Program-made: the position numbers and the translations under genes
Part shown: one piece after another, positions 26,076-35,550 of the stretch
Position numbering within the stretch: the stretch's first letter is position 1
How the letters are laid out: each line of letters begins with the position of its first letter
DNA from: Pedobacter mendelii
GTDB taxonomy: Bacteria; Bacteroidota; Bacteroidia; Sphingobacteriales; Sphingobacteriaceae
Length of the DNA stretch: 64,000 bases
Direction of reading: 5' to 3'
Assembly (NCBI RefSeq): GCF_014635725.1
Contig: NZ_BMDJ01000006.1
Span: 1-64,000 of the forward strand
Notes under the pieces: model-generated
The model's input: the letters and a program-made list of their open reading frames with translations, nothing else
Told to the model about the DNA's origin: nothing
Database searches by the model: none

Positions 26076-26156
26076 CTTTTTCTCAAACTATATTTCAATC
26101 CAATTCTTATTATCAATCTCAGCTTCAATCTTAACCTCAACCTAATTCTCAACCCC

Positions 26157-26900
26157 TCAACCCTTAAAATACTCAAGCTTTAAATCAACACCATCAAAAA
26201 CAGCATAAGAATCATATTTTAACCATTCGCCTGTGTTTACATATTGGCTACCATTTCCTAAATCTAAATTCATTGGTAAATGCCTGTGCCCGTAAATAAA
26301 ATAATCAAAATGCTCCTTTTGTAATATTTCTTTTGAATATACAGCTAACCATTCGTGGTTTATCCCAAAGAAAACTTCATCAGTATTGCTTGCTGCTCTA
26401 CTGCTTTTGCTCCATCCACTCGCAATACCTATTCCTAAGTTAGGATGCAAACGAGCAAATAACCACTGGCAAAGCGGGCTTCTAAAAATTTTACGTAAAA
26501 ATTTATATTTTCTATCGCCAGGACCAAGTCCATCTCCATGATGAAGGTAAAATTTTTTTCCGCCCCGTTCCATAACCATTTCATCACTGATGATTTCCAT
26601 CCCAATTTCTTGAGTAAAATAATCACGAACCCACATATCGTGATTACCTTTAAAAAAGTAGATTTTTATTCCAGAATCTGCCATTGAAGCTAATTTGCCT
26701 TGCAAGCGAATAAATCCTTTTGGAATCACTCTTTCATACTCAAACCAGAAATCAAAAACATCACCCATCAGAAATAATTCTGAGCAATTTGATTCAATAA
26801 AACTTAGCCAATTAACAATACGTTTTTCACGCGTGCGACTCCCAGCATAATCTGGAGAGCCTAAATGAAAATCTGAAGCGAAATAAATATTTTTACTCAT
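26157..26900 (-). CDS. lpxH: UDP-2,3-diacylglucosamine diphosphatase
   Basis: I take the ATG at 26900 (a TTG lies four codons upstream). The 247-aa metallophosphatase hydrolyses UDP-diacylglucosamine to lipid X in lipid A synthesis. All metal-binding motifs are present: FASDFHLG, MGDVFDFWFE, FKGNHDMW, HHGDGLG and YGHRHLP. Length and order fit the LpxH family; a generic Calcineurin-like role is the alternative. It acts at the inner membrane's cytoplasmic face. Confidence 0.85.
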   Translation of the reverse strand: MSKNIYFASDFHLGSPDYAGSRTREKRIVNWLSFIESNCSELFLMGDVFDFWFEYERVIPKGFIRLQGKLASMADSGIKIYFFKGNHDMWVRDYFTQEIGMEIISDEMVMERGGKKFYLHHGDGLGPGDRKYKFLRKIFRSPLCQWLFARLHPNLGIGIASGWSKSSRAASNTDEVFFGINHEWLAVYSKEILQKEHFDYFIYGHRHLPMNLDLGNGSQYVNTGEWLKYDSYAVFDGVDLKLEYFKG

Positions 26901-27092
26901 GTACAATTTCAAAGATAACTCAAAAAGACTAAAGCTGAAAGATTAAAGAAGAAAGTACAAAGCTAAAACACTAAAGCTTAAAGAATAATAATAATCGGCG
27001 CAATATCGAAGTCTGTTACTCCCCATCGAAGGGAAATCTGCTTAATTATCGCTTTAATAAAAACATATATTAGTAAATAAAACGAAAGCAAC

Positions 27093-29219
27093 ATGAAAAA
27101 ACCAATCATATTAAGCTTATTTGTATTATTCATTTTTACCTGTAAGCAGGGTAAAAAAACCACTGAAAAAATTACTTTAATGACATACCCTGAAACTAAA
27201 AAAGATTCTATAACCGATAACTATTTCGGGACAAGTATTGCCGACCCATATCGATGGCTAGAAAACGATACATCGATAGAAACTAAAAAATGGGTTGATG
27301 CCGAAAATAAAGTAACTCAAAATTATTTAGATCAAATTCCATTTAGAACTGATATAAAAAAACGTCTGCCAGAAATATGGAATTACCCAAAAGAAACTGC
27401 TCCTTTCAAAGCTGGTGAATATTACTTTTTCACAAAAAATAATGGTCTTCAGAACCAGAATGTTTGGTTTATTAAAAAAGGATTAGAAGGTAAAGAAGAA
27501 CTGTTTTTAGACCCAAATGCACTTACTAAAGATAGAACAGCTTCTGTTTCATTGCTTGGGTTTTCGCGCAATAAAAAACACATTGTCTATTCTGTAGCGC
27601 AATCTGGATCTGATTGGAGTAACATCTACATAATGGAAATTGCAACTAAAAAAAAGCTGGCTGATGAATTAAAGTGGACTAAGTTTTCGGGTGCAGCCTG
27701 GAAAGGAGATGGTTTTTACTACAGCCGGTACGATGAACCGAAAAAAGGCATGGAACTTTCTGCAGCAAACAAATTTCAAAAAGTTTATTTCCACAAGCTA
27801 GGCGAACTACAAAATGCAGATGAGTTAATATTTGAAGATAAAACTAACCCAAACCTATATTTCGGCGCTGATGTTACCGAAGATGACCATTTCTTGGTTT
27901 TATATGCAAGTGCGGGCACATCGGGTAATGCAATATACTATCAGGATTTAACCGAACCTAAAAGTAAAATTTCTCTGTTGGTAAAAGGTTTTGAAAATAA
28001 TCACAGTGTAATAAATAACGTTGGCGATAAGCTTTTATTGAATACCGATTTAGATGCGCCGAATAAGCAAGTGGTTTTAGTCGATCCAAAAAATCCTGAT
28101 CCAAAAAATTGGGACAAAATTATCCCTGAATCTAAATTGGAGCTGGAGGGTGCAAGTTCTGGTGGTGGATTTTTATGGGCATCATACCTAAAAGATGCCA
28201 GTACAAATATTATTCAGTTCGATGTAACAGGTAAAAAAATCAAAGAAGTAAAACTACCAGATATCGGTACGGTGAGTGGTTTTGGAGGCTATAAAGATGA
28301 TAATGAATTTTTCTACTCTTTTACCAATTTTACAACACCCGGAACAACTTATCGTTACAATATCCAAAAAAGCGAGTCAACCCTTTACAGAAAATCTGCT
28401 CTAAAATTCAACATGGAAGATTACGAAACCAAACAGGTTTTCTATTCATCCAAAGATGGAACTAAAGTTCCAATGTTCATTGTTCATAAAAAAGGGATTA
28501 AATTAGATGGCAATAATCCTGTTTTTTTATATGCTTACGGTGGTTTTCAAATTTCATTAACACCTGCTTTCAGCTTATCAAGAATGCTGTTTTTAGAACA
28601 CGGGGGCATTTATGTTCAACCGAGTTTACGAGGCGGAAGTGAGTATGGTGAAGCCTGGCACAAAGCCGGAATGTTTGAAAAAAAGCAAAATGTATTCGAT
28701 GATTTTATTGGAGCGGCAGAATATCTAGTTAAAGAGAACTATACAAATCCATCGAAAATTGCAATTTCCGGTGGTTCAAACGGTGGTCTTTTGGTTGGTG
28801 CTTGTATGACACAGCGACCAGAACTATTTAAAGTTGCCTTACCGGCTGTCGGCGTTCTGGATATGTTGCGCTATCATAAATTTACGGTAGGTTGGGGCTG
28901 GGCAGTAGAATACGGTAGCAGCGACAGGAAAGAGGATTTCGATTATTTATTAAAATATTCTCCTTTACACAACATTAAAGCAGATATCAATTATCCGGCA
29001 ACTTTAATTACAACTGCCGATCATGATGACAGAGTTGTACCCGCACATTCATTTAAATTTGCGGCGACTTTGCAAGAAAAATATAAAGGTGTAAACCCGG
29101 TTTTAATAAGGATAGAAACTAATGCAGGTCATGGCGCAGGTAAGCCAACCACTAAACTGATTGAGGAAGCAAGCGATGTTTGGAGCTTTGTATTTCAAAA
29201 TTTGGGAATGAGTTGGTAA
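27093..29219 (+). CDS. Prolyl oligopeptidase family serine peptidase (S9A), lipoprotein
   Basis: The 708-aa product has a lipoprotein-like N-terminus (MKKPIILSLFVLFIFTCKQG). It has the S9A start IADPYRWLENDTSIETKKWV, a seven-bladed propeller region to about residue 420, and an alpha/beta hydrolase domain with Ser in SGGSNGGLLVGA, Asp in TADHDDRVVPAHS and His in NAGHGAGKP. All three catalytic residues are present. It cleaves short peptides after proline, probably in the periplasm. It stands alone, divergent from lpxH. Confidence 0.93.
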   Translation: MKKPIILSLFVLFIFTCKQGKKTTEKITLMTYPETKKDSITDNYFGTSIADPYRWLENDTSIETKKWVDAENKVTQNYLDQIPFRTDIKKRLPEIWNYPKETAPFKAGEYYFFTKNNGLQNQNVWFIKKGLEGKEELFLDPNALTKDRTASVSLLGFSRNKKHIVYSVAQSGSDWSNIYIMEIATKKKLADELKWTKFSGAAWKGDGFYYSRYDEPKKGMELSAANKFQKVYFHKLGELQNADELIFEDKTNPNLYFGADVTEDDHFLVLYASAGTSGNAIYYQDLTEPKSKISLLVKGFENNHSVINNVGDKLLLNTDLDAPNKQVVLVDPKNPDPKNWDKIIPESKLELEGASSGGGFLWASYLKDASTNIIQFDVTGKKIKEVKLPDIGTVSGFGGYKDDNEFFYSFTNFTTPGTTYRYNIQKSESTLYRKSALKFNMEDYETKQVFYSSKDGTKVPMFIVHKKGIKLDGNNPVFLYAYGGFQISLTPAFSLSRMLFLEHGGIYVQPSLRGGSEYGEAWHKAGMFEKKQNVFDDFIGAAEYLVKENYTNPSKIAISGGSNGGLLVGACMTQRPELFKVALPAVGVLDMLRYHKFTVGWGWAVEYGSSDRKEDFDYLLKYSPLHNIKADINYPATLITTADHDDRVVPAHSFKFAATLQEKYKGVNPVLIRIETNAGHGAGKPTTKLIEEASDVWSFVFQNLGMSW

Positions 29220-29431
29220 ATATTTTTTTAAACCTCTTTACTAATTCAATTATCCTAAGTTCCTAAAATCCTGCACTAAAAAATTTTTAAGCTACTAAAC
29301 CTATAGACCAATTATAATTGGCTTTAAAGATTAAAATAACATTAAGTTTCGTTTTAAGTAGATTCAAAACATACAAAATACTGAATATAACCGGTTTACA
29401 AAATTATCTGGAATATATCTAAATAAGAATA

Positions 29432-29458
29432 TTGATAATGGTTTATTTTGTAACTTTG
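29432..29458 (+). promoter_or_regulatory. Promoter of ferredoxin reductase gene
   Basis: TTG, 16-bp spacer, TAACTTTG, 15 bp before the ATG. The -7 fits the Bacteroidota consensus; the spacer is slightly short. Confidence 0.55.
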
Positions 29459-29473
29459 CATAAATTTTTTTGA

Positions 29474-30484
29474 ATGATCTCTACTGATATAGCCGTAATT
29501 GGCGCGGGTCCGGTTGGTTTATTTGCCATTTTTGAAGCCGGCTTATTAAAAATGCGTTGTCATCTAATTGATTACCTTCCTCAGGTTGGTGGCCAGCTAT
29601 CTGAAATTTATCCCAAGAAACCGATATATGATATTCCGGGCTACCCTTCCGTACTGGCTCAGGAGCTTGTAGATAATTTGATGGAGCAGGCAAAACCTTT
29701 TCACCCTAGTTTTACTTTGGGCGAACGCATTGAAGGTTTAGAAAAGCGTGGTGAGGCAGATTTTGTTCTAACGACAAACATGGGAACCATTATCGAAGCT
29801 AAAGTTGTCGTTATTGCAGGTGGATTAGGTTGTTTCGAACCCCGCAAACCTGCTGTAGAAAATCTCGAAAATTTCGAAAATGGTAAAGGAGTAAACTACA
29901 TGATTCTAGATCCGGAGAAATACCGCGACCAGAAAATGGTGATTGCCGGTGGTGGCGATTCTGCCTTAGATTGGACAATTTATTTAGCTGAAGTTTGTTC
30001 TGAATTAACATTGGTACACCGAAGCGAAAGTTTTCGCGGTGCTCCAGATTCTGTTGCTAAAGTTATGGCATTGGCAGAAAGTGGAAAAATTAACCTGGTT
30101 TTAAATAGCAATCTACAGGCTGTACATGGCGGCGATAAACTGGAGCAAGTTGAAATTGTTCAAAACCGTACCATGGAAAAATCAATGGTAGAAGCCGATC
30201 ACTTAATCCCATTGTTTGGCTTAAGCCCTAAACTTGGTCCGATTGAAGATTGGAACCTAAACATTAGCAAAAGTGCTATTGAAGTAAATACTGATGATTA
30301 TTCCACAAACATTCCGGGCATTTATGCAATCGGCGATATCAATACATACACAAATAAATTAAAATTAATTCTTTGTGGTTTCCACGAAGCGGCACTGATG
30401 AGCCATAGTGCATACTCTTACATGAATCCTGGTATTAAATACACCATGAAATACACAACTGTTAACGGAGTTTCAGAATTTTAA
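29474..30484 (+). CDS. Ferredoxin--NADP+ reductase (thioredoxin-reductase-like type)
   Basis: The 336-aa flavoprotein has an FAD site VIGAGPVGLFAIFEAGL near the start, a second nucleotide site MVIAGGGDSALDWTIYLAE at about 155-175, and the C-terminal FAD motif IPGIYAIGDI. The CxxC pair of true thioredoxin reductases is absent, which points to the YumC-type ferredoxin reductase. A ferredoxin is encoded 200 bp downstream on the same strand, its likely electron partner. Cytoplasmic. Confidence 0.9.
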   Translation: MISTDIAVIGAGPVGLFAIFEAGLLKMRCHLIDYLPQVGGQLSEIYPKKPIYDIPGYPSVLAQELVDNLMEQAKPFHPSFTLGERIEGLEKRGEADFVLTTNMGTIIEAKVVVIAGGLGCFEPRKPAVENLENFENGKGVNYMILDPEKYRDQKMVIAGGGDSALDWTIYLAEVCSELTLVHRSESFRGAPDSVAKVMALAESGKINLVLNSNLQAVHGGDKLEQVEIVQNRTMEKSMVEADHLIPLFGLSPKLGPIEDWNLNISKSAIEVNTDDYSTNIPGIYAIGDINTYTNKLKLILCGFHEAALMSHSAYSYMNPGIKYTMKYTTVNGVSEF

Positions 30485-30658
30485 GCGCCTATTTAAATTT
30501 ATATTGTGAAAATGTTTATCGCCTATTTTTCGAGCGAAACAAGGCAAATGTTACAGAGGTAGCCAGCCCATCTCGAAATATTTAATGATGGTATAGCCGA
30601 AAAGAAGCATAAACAAATTATTAGATAAATTTTAAACAGGCTCTAAGCAGTTTATTTT

Positions 30659-30666
30659 ATATTTGC
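30659..30666 (+). promoter_or_regulatory. -7 promoter element of ferredoxin gene
   Basis: TATATTTG fits TAnnTTTG, 19 bp before the ATG. It implies the ferredoxin can be transcribed separately from the reductase. Confidence 0.5.
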
Positions 30667-30685
30667 AACCGATATAAACGAGCAA

Positions 30686-31012
30686 ATGGAAAACAACATT
30701 ACAATACACATGCAGGAACCGGATGGTTCAGTTACATCTCACGAGGCACCAACAGATATGGGATTAAGTTTGATGGAATTTTTAAAAGCATCAGAATACG
30801 ATATTTTAGCTACCTGTGGCGGAATGGCTTTATGTGCAACTTGCTGTGTTGATGTTTTGGAAGGCGAAGAAAAGCTTAATGAAATGACAGATGATGAATA
30901 TGCAATGCTAGATACCTTGCCAGATTTGTTGCCCAATTCTCGCTTAGCTTGCCAATTACAGTTAAACAATAATATGGACGGTTTGAAGGTTAAACTGCAC
31001 AGTGTGAGTTAA
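30686..31012 (+). CDS. 2Fe-2S ferredoxin (adrenodoxin type)
   Basis: The 108-aa product has the four cluster cysteines of the vertebrate-type/ISC ferredoxin family: CGGMALCATC (C-x5-C-x2-C) and a distal one in RLACQLQL. A second Cys follows the third directly (CATCC). SLMEFLKASEYDILATCGG is the typical lead-in. It carries single electrons, probably from the reductase encoded upstream. A strong terminator follows. Confidence 0.93.
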   Translation: MENNITIHMQEPDGSVTSHEAPTDMGLSLMEFLKASEYDILATCGGMALCATCCVDVLEGEEKLNEMTDDEYAMLDTLPDLLPNSRLACQLQLNNNMDGLKVKLHSVS

Positions 31013-31023
31013 AAAAATATAAA

Positions 31024-31067
31024 TAAACAAAACAGTCGATGCAAATGCATCGCCTGTTTTGTTTTTA
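31024..31067 (+). terminator. Terminator after ferredoxin gene
   Basis: AACAAAACAG, CGATGCAAATGCATCG inner hairpin, CTGTTTTGTT then TTT: a long nested stem 12 bp past the stop. Confidence 0.8.
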
Positions 31068-31132
31068 TCTCCATCGCCATGCTGAATTTATTTTAGCATC
31101 TTATAAATGCTATCATCTATACTTTTTTACAG

Positions 31133-31414
31133 TTATTCTAAAGTAAGAAACAAATCATCCCAATTAGGATTAACTTCGTTTATCAGATTAATTTTCCAGT
31201 TTTTTAATTGTTTCTCTCTTATAATGGCTTCTTCAATTGTACTAAACTGTTCAAAAAACACCAAAAGGTTACAGTTGTATTTCGCAGAAAATGAATTTGG
31301 ATAAAATTTTTCTTTATGTTCTTTTATCCTAAAATACAACTCCAAAGTTACACCTATATAAAGTACTGTGTGTTTAAAATTGCTTAAGATATAAACGCAA
31401 CCACCTTGTTCCAT
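31133..31414 (-). CDS. GIY-YIG nuclease domain protein
   Basis: I start at MEQGGCVYILSN; a longer frame begins nine codons upstream. The 93-aa product is a bare GIY-YIG domain: VYILSNFKHTVLYIGVT, R in YFRIKEH, and E in STIEEAIIREKQLKNW. Such small single-domain proteins of the UPF0213/YhbQ type are common and scattered in Bacteroidota; their cellular role is not established. No neighbours suggest a function. Confidence 0.88.
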   Translation of the reverse strand: MEQGGCVYILSNFKHTVLYIGVTLELYFRIKEHKEKFYPNSFSAKYNCNLLVFFEQFSTIEEAIIREKQLKNWKINLINEVNPNWDDLFLTLE

Positions 31415-31507
31415 TGATATTGTATTAAATTTACAATTCAAGACCCTGAAATAAATTCAGGGTGACAACCGCCATAAACCAGCCGAACTAAATGTTATTT
31501 CAGAAGC

Positions 31508-34111
31508 TTAATTAACCTCGACCCTTTTCCGCTCTACATTCCATCCATAAACCTCTACAGCTGTTTTTTGGTTTCCATTATACTCAACGGTAATGGTTTT
31601 ACTTTCACCTGGCAGAACACTTATATAATTATCATCGTAAAAAGCAGGTAGAATTCGTTTACCAGAAACGGCATCTGTGAGTGCTATTCTATTAAAAAAT
31701 GCTACAGGATTATCTTTAGCATTACTTAATGTAACCAAAACTTTTCCTTTTACTTTTTCAACAGCTTCAATTTTTGGCAAAACGGATTTAATTTTTTGCA
31801 ATCCTTTATACTCACCATCTTTACCCGCCAGCCAATAAAAATTATCGCTTAGAATTTGTTGCTTTTCATCTAAAATCCTAAGGGAAACAAATACACCTTC
31901 TTTTTTATCAAGCTTATTCAAAAAGCCGCTTAAAGAGAATAATTTCCGAACAGATGATGGCCCTATAGAATTAAAAACCTGTGTAGAAAGGTATTCTTTA
32001 CCATCCATATCGTATGCTTTTGCCTGAATCATTAAATTATTCAGAGTTTTAAATCCATTATTAACCAGGTTAACCATACTATCAACCGGGTTCATCATAA
32101 CATGCAATGGTTCACTTCCTTTTCTTAAGCCATATAAACAAGCGTTCGGGTCAAGATAGTAATCGTACATCTGTCCACGCATGGCGGTCCATGGATTTTG
32201 AGTTTTCCATATAATAGAACCTGTATACCACTCCCACATGTGCGATGAAAAACCTTCCATCAAAGCTCTATACTGATCATAATTAACCAACTGAGCCTTC
32301 ATTGCGAAATCTTTAGCATCCTTCACCTTACCATAAGGATTTACGTATTCATCATAGCCAATATATTTATGATAATCCCAAACAGAATCGGGCTTTTCTT
32401 TAAATTGTGGCGCTATCATATTTTCTTTTGGTATAAATCTTTCCAATGATTCATAATCGCCAACACCTACGGAGCCAACTTCAGAATTATAAGGAAAAGT
32501 TTTTGTCGCCCAAAAGCTTACAGGATTTTGGATGCTATATGGTCCATCACCATTACCGCCAAGGGTATTGTACGACATTTCATCACTATTCGAAAAATCA
32601 TAAAGGATTCTAGTTCCATCTAAACGCGGAAGGATATCATTTTTAAGTGGTTGCAGGATATCTTCAGGCGGTGTTATTTCATTTCCACCACACCAGAAAG
32701 CCAAAGATGCATGGTTTCTAATCATCTTTACCTGATCTTCAATCGCTGTTAAAACCAAATTATGGTTATCCGGATATTGTCGCCTTGTCCATTGGTCTTC
32801 CTTTTTCATTGGGTCGATCCAACGGCCGTTACAATCGCCGCTAAACCAAAAATCCTGAAATACAAGTAAGCCATATTTATCGCAGGCATTATAAAACTCA
32901 GGTCGTTCGAGAATGGCACCACCCCAAATTCTGATTAAATTGAGGTTCATATCTTTATGGTAACGTATTTCAGCATCATACCGTGCATCACTGAAACGAA
33001 GCATTGCATCAGAAATAATCCAGTTTCCACCTTTAATAAAAATCTTTTGTCCGTTTACATAAGCGCCCATACTTTTGGTTTGCTCGTTCCAAATGTTATC
33101 AACCTGGCGTATCCCAACTTTTAAGTTTTCCTGATCGAAGGTTGCTGCATTGCTTATAAATTTCACTTGTACATCATACAAATATTGCTTACCATATCCG
33201 TTTGGCCACCATAATTTCGGGTTTTGCAAAATTAAATCTGCAAAAGAAATTTCGCTGGTTTGATTTCCCTCAATACTTACCTGTTTTTTAATGCTTTGCC
33301 CTGCGATTGTATATTGCAGAATACCATTAACTACTTTACTTGTAGGGTTTTCAACCTCAACAGAAACTTTTATCGTTGCAGGCTTTTGCGCTCCTTCTAC
33401 CAAACGTTTTCCCGGCACCAAAGTAACAATATGTGGGTTTTTAAGATTGATGCTTTGTGTTTTCTCTATGGTAACTTTATCCCAAATGCCAGTATTCCTA
33501 TCGCGGGTTGGCTGAATCCAGTCCCAGCCTGCCGTATATTGGGTTGTTAAGCCTTTGGCAATTGTTCCATCGCCACCTTGTCCGCCATTTGGATTACCAA
33601 CAAAATCTGGTGGATGAACAATTACAGCTAACCTGTTTTTACCATTGGCAGCAAGCATTTTTGTAATATTAAACTGATTGCGTAAATGCATGCCTTCGAT
33701 AACATTTGGATTAACCTTTTTTCCATTTAAAAAAATATCGGCTTTATAATTTATGCCTCTAAATTGTAGCCAAACTTGTTCGTTACCTACCACTTTTTCG
33801 TCAAAATCTTTAACAAACCAATACGTATAATAATCATTGCCTGTTTTATAAACATCGGCAATTAGCTCATTATTCATTCCATAAAATGGATCAGGAACTT
33901 TTTTATTATTCAGCAAAGTGGTTAAAACAGTTCCAGGAACAGTTGCAGTCATCCAATTATTTACAGAAAAATTTTTTGCAGAAATTTGATTGCCATTTGA
34001 ATTTACATCTTTTATATTGGCACAAACCCAGCCCGAATTTAATTCATAACGCTGTTGGGCATTAGCGAAAAAACAGAAAGATAATTGCAAGAGGATTAAA
34101 AATTTTCTCAT
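31508..34111 (-). CDS. GH2 glycosidase, exo-beta-glucosaminidase/beta-mannosidase type
   Basis: I start at MRKFLILLQLSFCFFANAQ, giving a signal peptide ending NAQ. The 867-aa protein has the GH2 order: sugar-binding jelly roll with WLQFRGINYKADIFLNGKKV, immunoglobulin-like domain, then TIM barrel with acid/base Glu in FWCGGNEITPP and likely nucleophile Glu in YNSEVGSVGV. The stretch GWDWIQPTRDRNTGIWDKV is typical of exo-beta-D-glucosaminidases (CsxA type). Exact specificity cannot be fixed from sequence. It sits 60 bp after a GH29 fucosidase gene, likely in one transcript. Confidence 0.88.
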   Translation of the reverse strand: MRKFLILLQLSFCFFANAQQRYELNSGWVCANIKDVNSNGNQISAKNFSVNNWMTATVPGTVLTTLLNNKKVPDPFYGMNNELIADVYKTGNDYYTYWFVKDFDEKVVGNEQVWLQFRGINYKADIFLNGKKVNPNVIEGMHLRNQFNITKMLAANGKNRLAVIVHPPDFVGNPNGGQGGDGTIAKGLTTQYTAGWDWIQPTRDRNTGIWDKVTIEKTQSINLKNPHIVTLVPGKRLVEGAQKPATIKVSVEVENPTSKVVNGILQYTIAGQSIKKQVSIEGNQTSEISFADLILQNPKLWWPNGYGKQYLYDVQVKFISNAATFDQENLKVGIRQVDNIWNEQTKSMGAYVNGQKIFIKGGNWIISDAMLRFSDARYDAEIRYHKDMNLNLIRIWGGAILERPEFYNACDKYGLLVFQDFWFSGDCNGRWIDPMKKEDQWTRRQYPDNHNLVLTAIEDQVKMIRNHASLAFWCGGNEITPPEDILQPLKNDILPRLDGTRILYDFSNSDEMSYNTLGGNGDGPYSIQNPVSFWATKTFPYNSEVGSVGVGDYESLERFIPKENMIAPQFKEKPDSVWDYHKYIGYDEYVNPYGKVKDAKDFAMKAQLVNYDQYRALMEGFSSHMWEWYTGSIIWKTQNPWTAMRGQMYDYYLDPNACLYGLRKGSEPLHVMMNPVDSMVNLVNNGFKTLNNLMIQAKAYDMDGKEYLSTQVFNSIGPSSVRKLFSLSGFLNKLDKKEGVFVSLRILDEKQQILSDNFYWLAGKDGEYKGLQKIKSVLPKIEAVEKVKGKVLVTLSNAKDNPVAFFNRIALTDAVSGKRILPAFYDDNYISVLPGESKTITVEYNGNQKTAVEVYGWNVERKRVEVN

Positions 34112-34203
34112 TATAATGTGTTTGTTTGGTAAGCGCCACAAAGAAAGTAAATTATTGGTAAAACGGTTACTTACTTGGGTAGAAATAAAAAAAGTAGTTA
34201 ATT

Positions 34204-35532
34204 TTATTTAACCACTTCTAAAACAATTACATTATCTATTTCATTATTTGAAAAATTCGTTTGAATCTGGGCTGAAGAATTTTTTAAGCTATACTTCACA
34301 GGCTTTCTATCTTTTAAGAGATATGCTTTGCTAATTTTTTTGAAAGGAAACTTATCAAATAAAACAGAAGCATTTTTACCATCTAAAATATGGATGTAAA
34401 CCTTACTATCTTTCTGCGTAACACTTCCCCAGGTTTGCGGTTTTACAAAACCTGCTTTGGTACCGTATATACTTTCTCCATAAACTTTTAACCATGCGCC
34501 CATTCCTGCTAATCTATTCTGAAACTCTGGCTGGATTTTTCCACTTGGCATTGGCCCAATATTGAGCAACAGATTCGCACCCAGGCTACTCGCTTTAACC
34601 AGCATGCCTACTAATTGTTTAGTGCTTTTATAGCTTGTGTCGCCGAGGTTGTAACCCCACGAATTTGAAATTGTTTCGCAGGTTTCGAGCGGCAATTTAT
34701 CCGAAGCTTTTTGAAAACTTAATCCTGAACTGTTTTCGCCAGGTAAATCTCTTTCGAACATTTGGAAATCTTCACCAGCAAATGGTGTTAAGTGATGGTT
34801 ATTACCAATCATACATTGCGGCTGAAGTTTATGAATAAGACTATAAATTTCCTCATACTTCCAATCTATTCTGGATGATCGATCTGCAGAACCTTCTGGC
34901 TGAGTTTGATCCCAATGTCCATCGAACCAGATTCCACCAATTTCTCCGTACTTGGTTAACAATTCTGTTAACTGATTTTTCATAAATGCCAGATAACTTG
35001 CATAATCGCTTTTACCAGTTCTGCCAGAAAACTTACCCGTTCTACCCGTTTCTCTCGGATAATCATCTCTACGCCAATCTAATAACGAATAGTATAAATA
35101 AAGCTGAATTCCTTGTTTGTGACATTCATCAGCCATCATTTTTACAATATCCTTTTTGTAAGGCGTATTCATAATATTGAAATCGGAATACTTCGTATCC
35201 CACATACTAAAACCATCATGGTGACGGGTAATTAGCGTAATGTATTTCATACCTGCATTTTTCGCTGTGCTTACATAAGCGGCAGCATCAAAATCTATAG
35301 GATTGAAGAAATCTTTCAGGTTTGTATAATTATGGATGGTAAGTTTTCTTTCGTTCATCACCCATTCGCCGCTACCTGGAATACTAAATGGCCCCCAATG
35401 AATAAATAAACCCAAACGGGCATCAGAAAACCAGTCCCTTTGTTTTAAATTTGAATCAGATGGGTTATAGTCTTGTGCTGTAGAAGTAAAATAAATCAGG
35501 GCAAAAATGGCTAACAGTAAATTTTTTTTCAT
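34204..35532 (-). CDS. GH29 alpha-L-fucosidase
   Basis: The 442-aa product has a signal peptide (1-19, ending STAQ). Its GH29 catalytic domain shows GLFIHWGPFSIPGSGEW, TLITRHHDGFSMWDTKYSDF and nucleophile Asp in IGGIWFDGHWD. LLLNIGPMPSGKI closes the barrel, and a small beta domain follows. It releases alpha-linked L-fucose from glycans in the periplasm. Paired with the GH2 gene downstream it could trim fucosylated host or plant glycans. There is no SusC/SusD next to it. Confidence 0.93.
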   Translation of the reverse strand: MKKNLLLAIFALIYFTSTAQDYNPSDSNLKQRDWFSDARLGLFIHWGPFSIPGSGEWVMNERKLTIHNYTNLKDFFNPIDFDAAAYVSTAKNAGMKYITLITRHHDGFSMWDTKYSDFNIMNTPYKKDIVKMMADECHKQGIQLYLYYSLLDWRRDDYPRETGRTGKFSGRTGKSDYASYLAFMKNQLTELLTKYGEIGGIWFDGHWDQTQPEGSADRSSRIDWKYEEIYSLIHKLQPQCMIGNNHHLTPFAGEDFQMFERDLPGENSSGLSFQKASDKLPLETCETISNSWGYNLGDTSYKSTKQLVGMLVKASSLGANLLLNIGPMPSGKIQPEFQNRLAGMGAWLKVYGESIYGTKAGFVKPQTWGSVTQKDSKVYIHILDGKNASVLFDKFPFKKISKAYLLKDRKPVKYSLKNSSAQIQTNFSNNEIDNVIVLEVVK

Positions 35533-35550
35533 GGTTTAGGATAGAAATAA

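Noticed and set aside
31508..34111. LacZ-type beta-galactosidase
   Set aside because: Lacks LacZ landmarks; GWDWIQPTRDRNTGIWDKV and the FWCGGNE and NSEVGS contexts fit the exo-glucosaminidase/mannosidase branch of GH2.
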